In this document: positions 52,111 through 54,519 of the stretch, one piece after another
How the letters are laid out: the number at the start of each line of letters is the position of its first letter
How positions within the stretch are numbered: the first letter of the stretch is position 1
DNA from: Photobacterium carnosum
GTDB lineage: Bacteria > Pseudomonadota > Gammaproteobacteria > Enterobacterales > Vibrionaceae
Length of the DNA: 54,519 nt
Direction: 5' to 3'
Assembly (NCBI RefSeq): GCF_002849605.1
Contig: NZ_NPIB01000002.1
Span: 1-54,519, forward strand
Made by a program: the position numbers and the translations under genes
Notes under the pieces: model-generated
Database searches by the model: none
What the model was told of the DNA's origin: nothing
The model's input: the letters and a program-made list of their open reading frames with translations, nothing else

Positions 52111-52629
52111 TTAACGTAGTTCGAGTTGACTATTTACAAATCTAGGATTGTCATTCTCTTTGAGAAATCGAATAAGCGGCAACCATTGGTCGTAAGCTGT
52201 TAGAATTTGCTGCTTACTAATTCTATAACTTTCCTCATAGCCATGCGTGTTAACTCTGGTCTTCTTACATACACGCTTTCTTTTGCCGTTGCTTTCGACC
52301 GTCCATATAGCTCTATAGATAATTACCGTTTTTCCATGCCTGTCTTTTTCTTGTGTTAATGTTGGCTCAACGGAATGAGGTAATTCTTTAAGTAGAGTAG
52401 GATTATTTAAAATGTCACTCCAAAACTCGGCCCACATTTCACTACCCACCTCACGTACTTTAGTAATGGCTATTTCCATAGCTGCGTCGTGCCCTATCTT
52501 CTTTTTTCCAATAGTTGCGGAGTAAACTTTACCATTTGGTTTTGGCATTCGAATACTTAACTTATTGGGAACAGTGTCGTATATGAATTTATCTTCGAGG
52601 CATTGTTGTGGCATAACCATGGTACTCAT
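52111..52629 (-). CDS. AP2-like repeat DNA-binding protein, small
   Basis: 172 aa. Two AP2-like units: LSIRMPKPNGKVYSATIG followed by helix AAMEIAITKVREVGSEMW, and YRAIWTVESNGKRKRVCKK followed by a helix ending in AYDQW. The first helix closely matches one in the protein at 35944-36924, so the two are distant paralogues. Likely DNA binding; may control the inverted-repeat region upstream of it (inference). Confidence 0.5.
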   Translation of the reverse strand: MSTMVMPQQCLEDKFIYDTVPNKLSIRMPKPNGKVYSATIGKKKIGHDAAMEIAITKVREVGSEMWAEFWSDILNNPTLLKELPHSVEPTLTQEKDRHGKTVIIYRAIWTVESNGKRKRVCKKTRVNTHGYEESYRISKQQILTAYDQWLPLIRFLKENDNPRFVNSQLELR

Positions 52630-52725
52630 TAATGTCAGATTTACATTTCAGGACTATATTAGAAGAAATCTTGCTGTTATTGGAATACGACAGTTAAAAA
52701 AAACACGTAAATAACTATAAAAATC

Positions 52726-52791
52726 CGTTAATTATCGTAAGTAACAAACAATATCCGTTACTATCGTGTTGGTTACTTACGATAATTAACG
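52726..52791. repeat. Perfect 20-bp inverted repeat with a third partial copy in the loop
   Basis: Arms CGTTAATTATCGTAAGTAAC (52726-52745) and its exact complement (52772-52791), 26-base loop. The loop repeats ATCCGTTA-x-TATCGT from the left arm's start, giving three related half-sites. The left arm plus following bases share TCGTAAGTAACAAACAA with 6752-6768 in the array. Confidence 0.8.
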
Positions 52792-52901
52792 TTGAGTGCG
52801 GGCATTAATGAAAATTTTGATGGGAAATGGTTCAACACTTACCAAGAGCTGATGATTGCCTCTTACGGCTGAAAGTGTTAACTCAACTGCCGCGTGAGCA
52901 A

Positions 52902-52916
52902 TTGCGCGTATCAAAA
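52902..52916 (+). promoter_or_regulatory. TTGCGCGTATCAAAA box
   Basis: About 106 bases before ATG 53022; matches the best box (before the RecA-like gene) at 13 of 15 positions. Confidence 0.4.
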
Positions 52917-53021
52917 CGCGTGAAATAATCGTTAAAAACCTCAGTTTTATACAATGCTGTTAGCTTTTTGGGTCAATGGTATTGTGTTGTTAAGGCAAGG
53001 TCACAATCGAGAAATTGAGAA

Positions 53022-54519
53022 ATGAAGAATAATTATATTATCAGTCGTCCCTTATGGGAGGTTTTCGTTGGTGAACAAAATAAAGTAACTACCGTCGGTC
53101 GATTGCTAACTAACCCATTTAAGCCGGTTGACGTTTTGTATCAAGAAACGAAAGCTAAAATTCATAAAGCAAAGCACGATAATGACACCCATTATCTTCG
53201 TTGTTGCTATTGTAATTCTAGCTTGTACGGACGTAGAAACCCACAACAGCCCAACATGTTTACATACTACTTTTGTCACCATACTCCTACAGAGGATCAA
53301 CTAGAAAAGGTCTTATCCTGTCCATATTATACGGGTGTTGCTAATGACCTTTACAAAGATTACTGCTCTGATGTTGAGAATGAATGGCGAACAAGTAATA
53401 AATATAATGTCATTGAAGTGTTAGAACGTAGTCCATTAATTTCATTGGAAAGTATTGTTAATAGCCACTTCATCTTTTCAAAAGATAATGATCGCAATAC
53501 AAGACGGAAGCCAGATATCTATTTTGAAGATTTAAGTGGTAATAAATGGGCTATTGAATTTTATCGTAGTTGGATTACAACGGAAGTTGTTTACAGTCGT
53601 GAGTTATTTTTTAGGGATCAATCCATTAATCTACTGTGGTTATTCCCTGTTGAAAATAATTTTAATAGTGAATCAATTGCCGATTATGTCATGTTTGGTT
53701 CTAATAATGCCTATTTATCAATTCGTAATAATAATAGACCTGCCAATAACGTGTTTTATTTTGGCGAGAAAGAACTGCGGTCAACAATTCAGAATAATGA
53801 ACTAACGGTATCTGCTCGATACCCTAAGATTTCAATTGTTGATAATAATCAGGCTGAAGTAGAATTCTTCACTAAAGAAGTTTTAATATCAACAATGTCT
53901 CTCGCCCCAGAACATCGGTTGCCATGGGCTGTTGATACAACATCAAATTACACTCAATACAGGAATGATATCGTTAAGCGTTTAATTCAGTTACGTAAGG
54001 CTTATCACTACTGCAAAACCCATCTTACTTATAGTGACGTATCACCTAGTGTTTTAAGCTCGTTAGAACAGGTTGTGAGCAATGTAAACGGTGTTGATTT
54101 AGCAACTGGAATGGAAAAAACAATTAACCGTTATATTCTTCGTTTGCTTAGTTACATCCAGCGTTCGGGATCATCAAATCATGAATATCGTAACGTTACT
54201 GCAAAATTATTAAAATCAGCTTATGTGTCGTATCGGACCTTAAAAAATAAACCTCTCCGAAAAGTTGATAAAGAAGAAGTTCACGCCCTCGATAAGTTTT
54301 GCTATTTAACGAGTACCAGAGGTATATCGTCAGTAACCTACAATAACATTAGCAATTTTCAACGTGACCTGGCCGTAAGATTTGAGTTGTACCAACAACA
54401 ACAATCACATCGAAAAAAAGAAGCCTTGTCGTTAGTTAAATTTAGGAAGTTATATAATCGAATGCGATCATATGACTTGTTCCCAATGGAACATTTACCT
54501 AAAGTTTATGAGATAAGAC
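53022..54519 (+). CDS. DUF6035/CoiA-like PD-(D/E)xK nuclease, 3' end outside window
   Basis: At least 499 aa, open to the window edge. ATG 53022 follows GAGAA. A zinc site is suggested by CCYC (residues 61-64) with FCHH (84-87). The nuclease core is RRKPDIYFEDL (D165), WAIEFYRSW (E179) and SRELFFRDQSINLLWLF, the pattern of DUF6035 and CoiA-like competence/repair nucleases. A helical Leu-rich C-terminal part follows. Likely acts on DNA in uptake, repair or defence. A short ORF in another frame near 53536-53805 is a shadow of this gene. Confidence 0.7.
   Translation, partial: MKNNYIISRPLWEVFVGEQNKVTTVGRLLTNPFKPVDVLYQETKAKIHKAKHDNDTHYLRCCYCNSSLYGRRNPQQPNMFTYYFCHHTPTEDQLEKVLSCPYYTGVANDLYKDYCSDVENEWRTSNKYNVIEVLERSPLISLESIVNSHFIFSKDNDRNTRRKPDIYFEDLSGNKWAIEFYRSWITTEVVYSRELFFRDQSINLLWLFPVENNFNSESIADYVMFGSNNAYLSIRNNNRPANNVFYFGEKELRSTIQNNELTVSARYPKISIVDNNQAEVEFFTKEVLISTMSLAPEHRLPWAVDTTSNYTQYRNDIVKRLIQLRKAYHYCKTHLTYSDVSPSVLSSLEQVVSNVNGVDLATGMEKTINRYILRLLSYIQRSGSSNHEYRNVTAKLLKSAYVSYRTLKNKPLRKVDKEEVHALDKFCYLTSTRGISSVTYNNISNFQRDLAVRFELYQQQQSHRKKEALSLVKFRKLYNRMRSYDLFPMEHLPKVYEIR

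Larger units (their letters stand above)
52630..53021. other. 390-bp intergenic region with a long inverted repeat
   Basis: No ORF. Contains the 20-bp inverted repeat at 52726-52791 and a TTGCGCGTATCAAAA box at 52902-52916. It lies between divergent genes (AP2-like leftward, DUF6035 nuclease rightward). It could be a control region, a recombination site or an origin-like site. Confidence 0.6.

Noticed and set aside
53536..53805. Separate small ORF on the plus strand
   Set aside because: It is a shadow frame of the DUF6035-like gene, whose own frame is open from 53022 to the window end.
1..54519. tRNA, rRNA, insertion sequences, phage structural genes, conjugation core genes
   Set aside because: No recognisable examples; only a lytic transglycosylase hints at an envelope-crossing system.

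Overview
This is an AT-rich accessory replicon segment, most likely part of a large plasmid (less likely a jumbo-phage-like or integrative element) of a marine gammaproteobacterium, Vibrionaceae-like. The evidence is the gene mix: a Toprim primase, a CobT-like VWA protein as on large IncA/C- and pAQU-like plasmids, RecT-type annealing proteins, HU, MatP, an LPP20 lipoprotein, DUF1566 and DUF945 proteins, and two tyrosine recombinases. I see no rRNA, tRNA, IS element, CRISPR array or phage structural genes. The only gene suggestive of conjugation or envelope crossing is a lytic transglycosylase. Most genes are short, unknown or divergent. The taxonomic call is inference.

Layout. 1-3.1 kb: the 3' end of a VWA protein with a long Ser/Asp repeat, a small unknown, and a primase. 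3.1-11.5 kb: ten co-directional genes of unknown function, each separately spaced. They include a duplicated two-gene module (membrane protein plus a protein ending in a Trp-containing motif), two further Trp-tail paralogues and a papain-like Cys-His-Asp protein. Nearly every gene from 1.4 to 10.6 kb has a two-hairpin leader whose second hairpin pairs with the Shine-Dalgarno sequence and often the start codon. 11.5-16.3 kb (minus strand): three unknowns, then three tandem RecT-family annealing-protein genes. 16.8-18.9 kb: an LPP20 lipoprotein / YdjM / YbjN-like / HU operon. 19.2-31.1 kb: DUF1566 lipoprotein pair, a secreted GLG1-like protein, an H-NS-like protein lacking a DNA-binding domain, a lytic transglycosylase operon, a DUF945 protein and many single-TM unknowns.

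31.5-41.5 kb: a DinG-type helicase, a TerB-like/HNH-membrane pair, an AP2-like repeat protein, a MatP homologue, small membrane proteins and a RecA-like recombinase. 41.7-54.5 kb: a periplasmic sensor plus membrane LytTR regulator pair, a D12-class adenine methylase coupled to a tyrosine recombinase, a tandem-repeat protein, a second tyrosine recombinase, a second AP2-like protein and the start of a DUF6035/CoiA-like nuclease.

Together the element carries its own homologous-recombination set (three RecT-like proteins, RecA-like, DinG, Dam-like, two integrases) and a chromatin set (HU, MatP, truncated H-NS). A recurrent box resembling TAGCGCATATCAAAA lies upstream of several of these genes and may define a shared regulon. 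The best candidate for something undescribed is the 1.4-11.5 kb array with SD-sequestering leaders.
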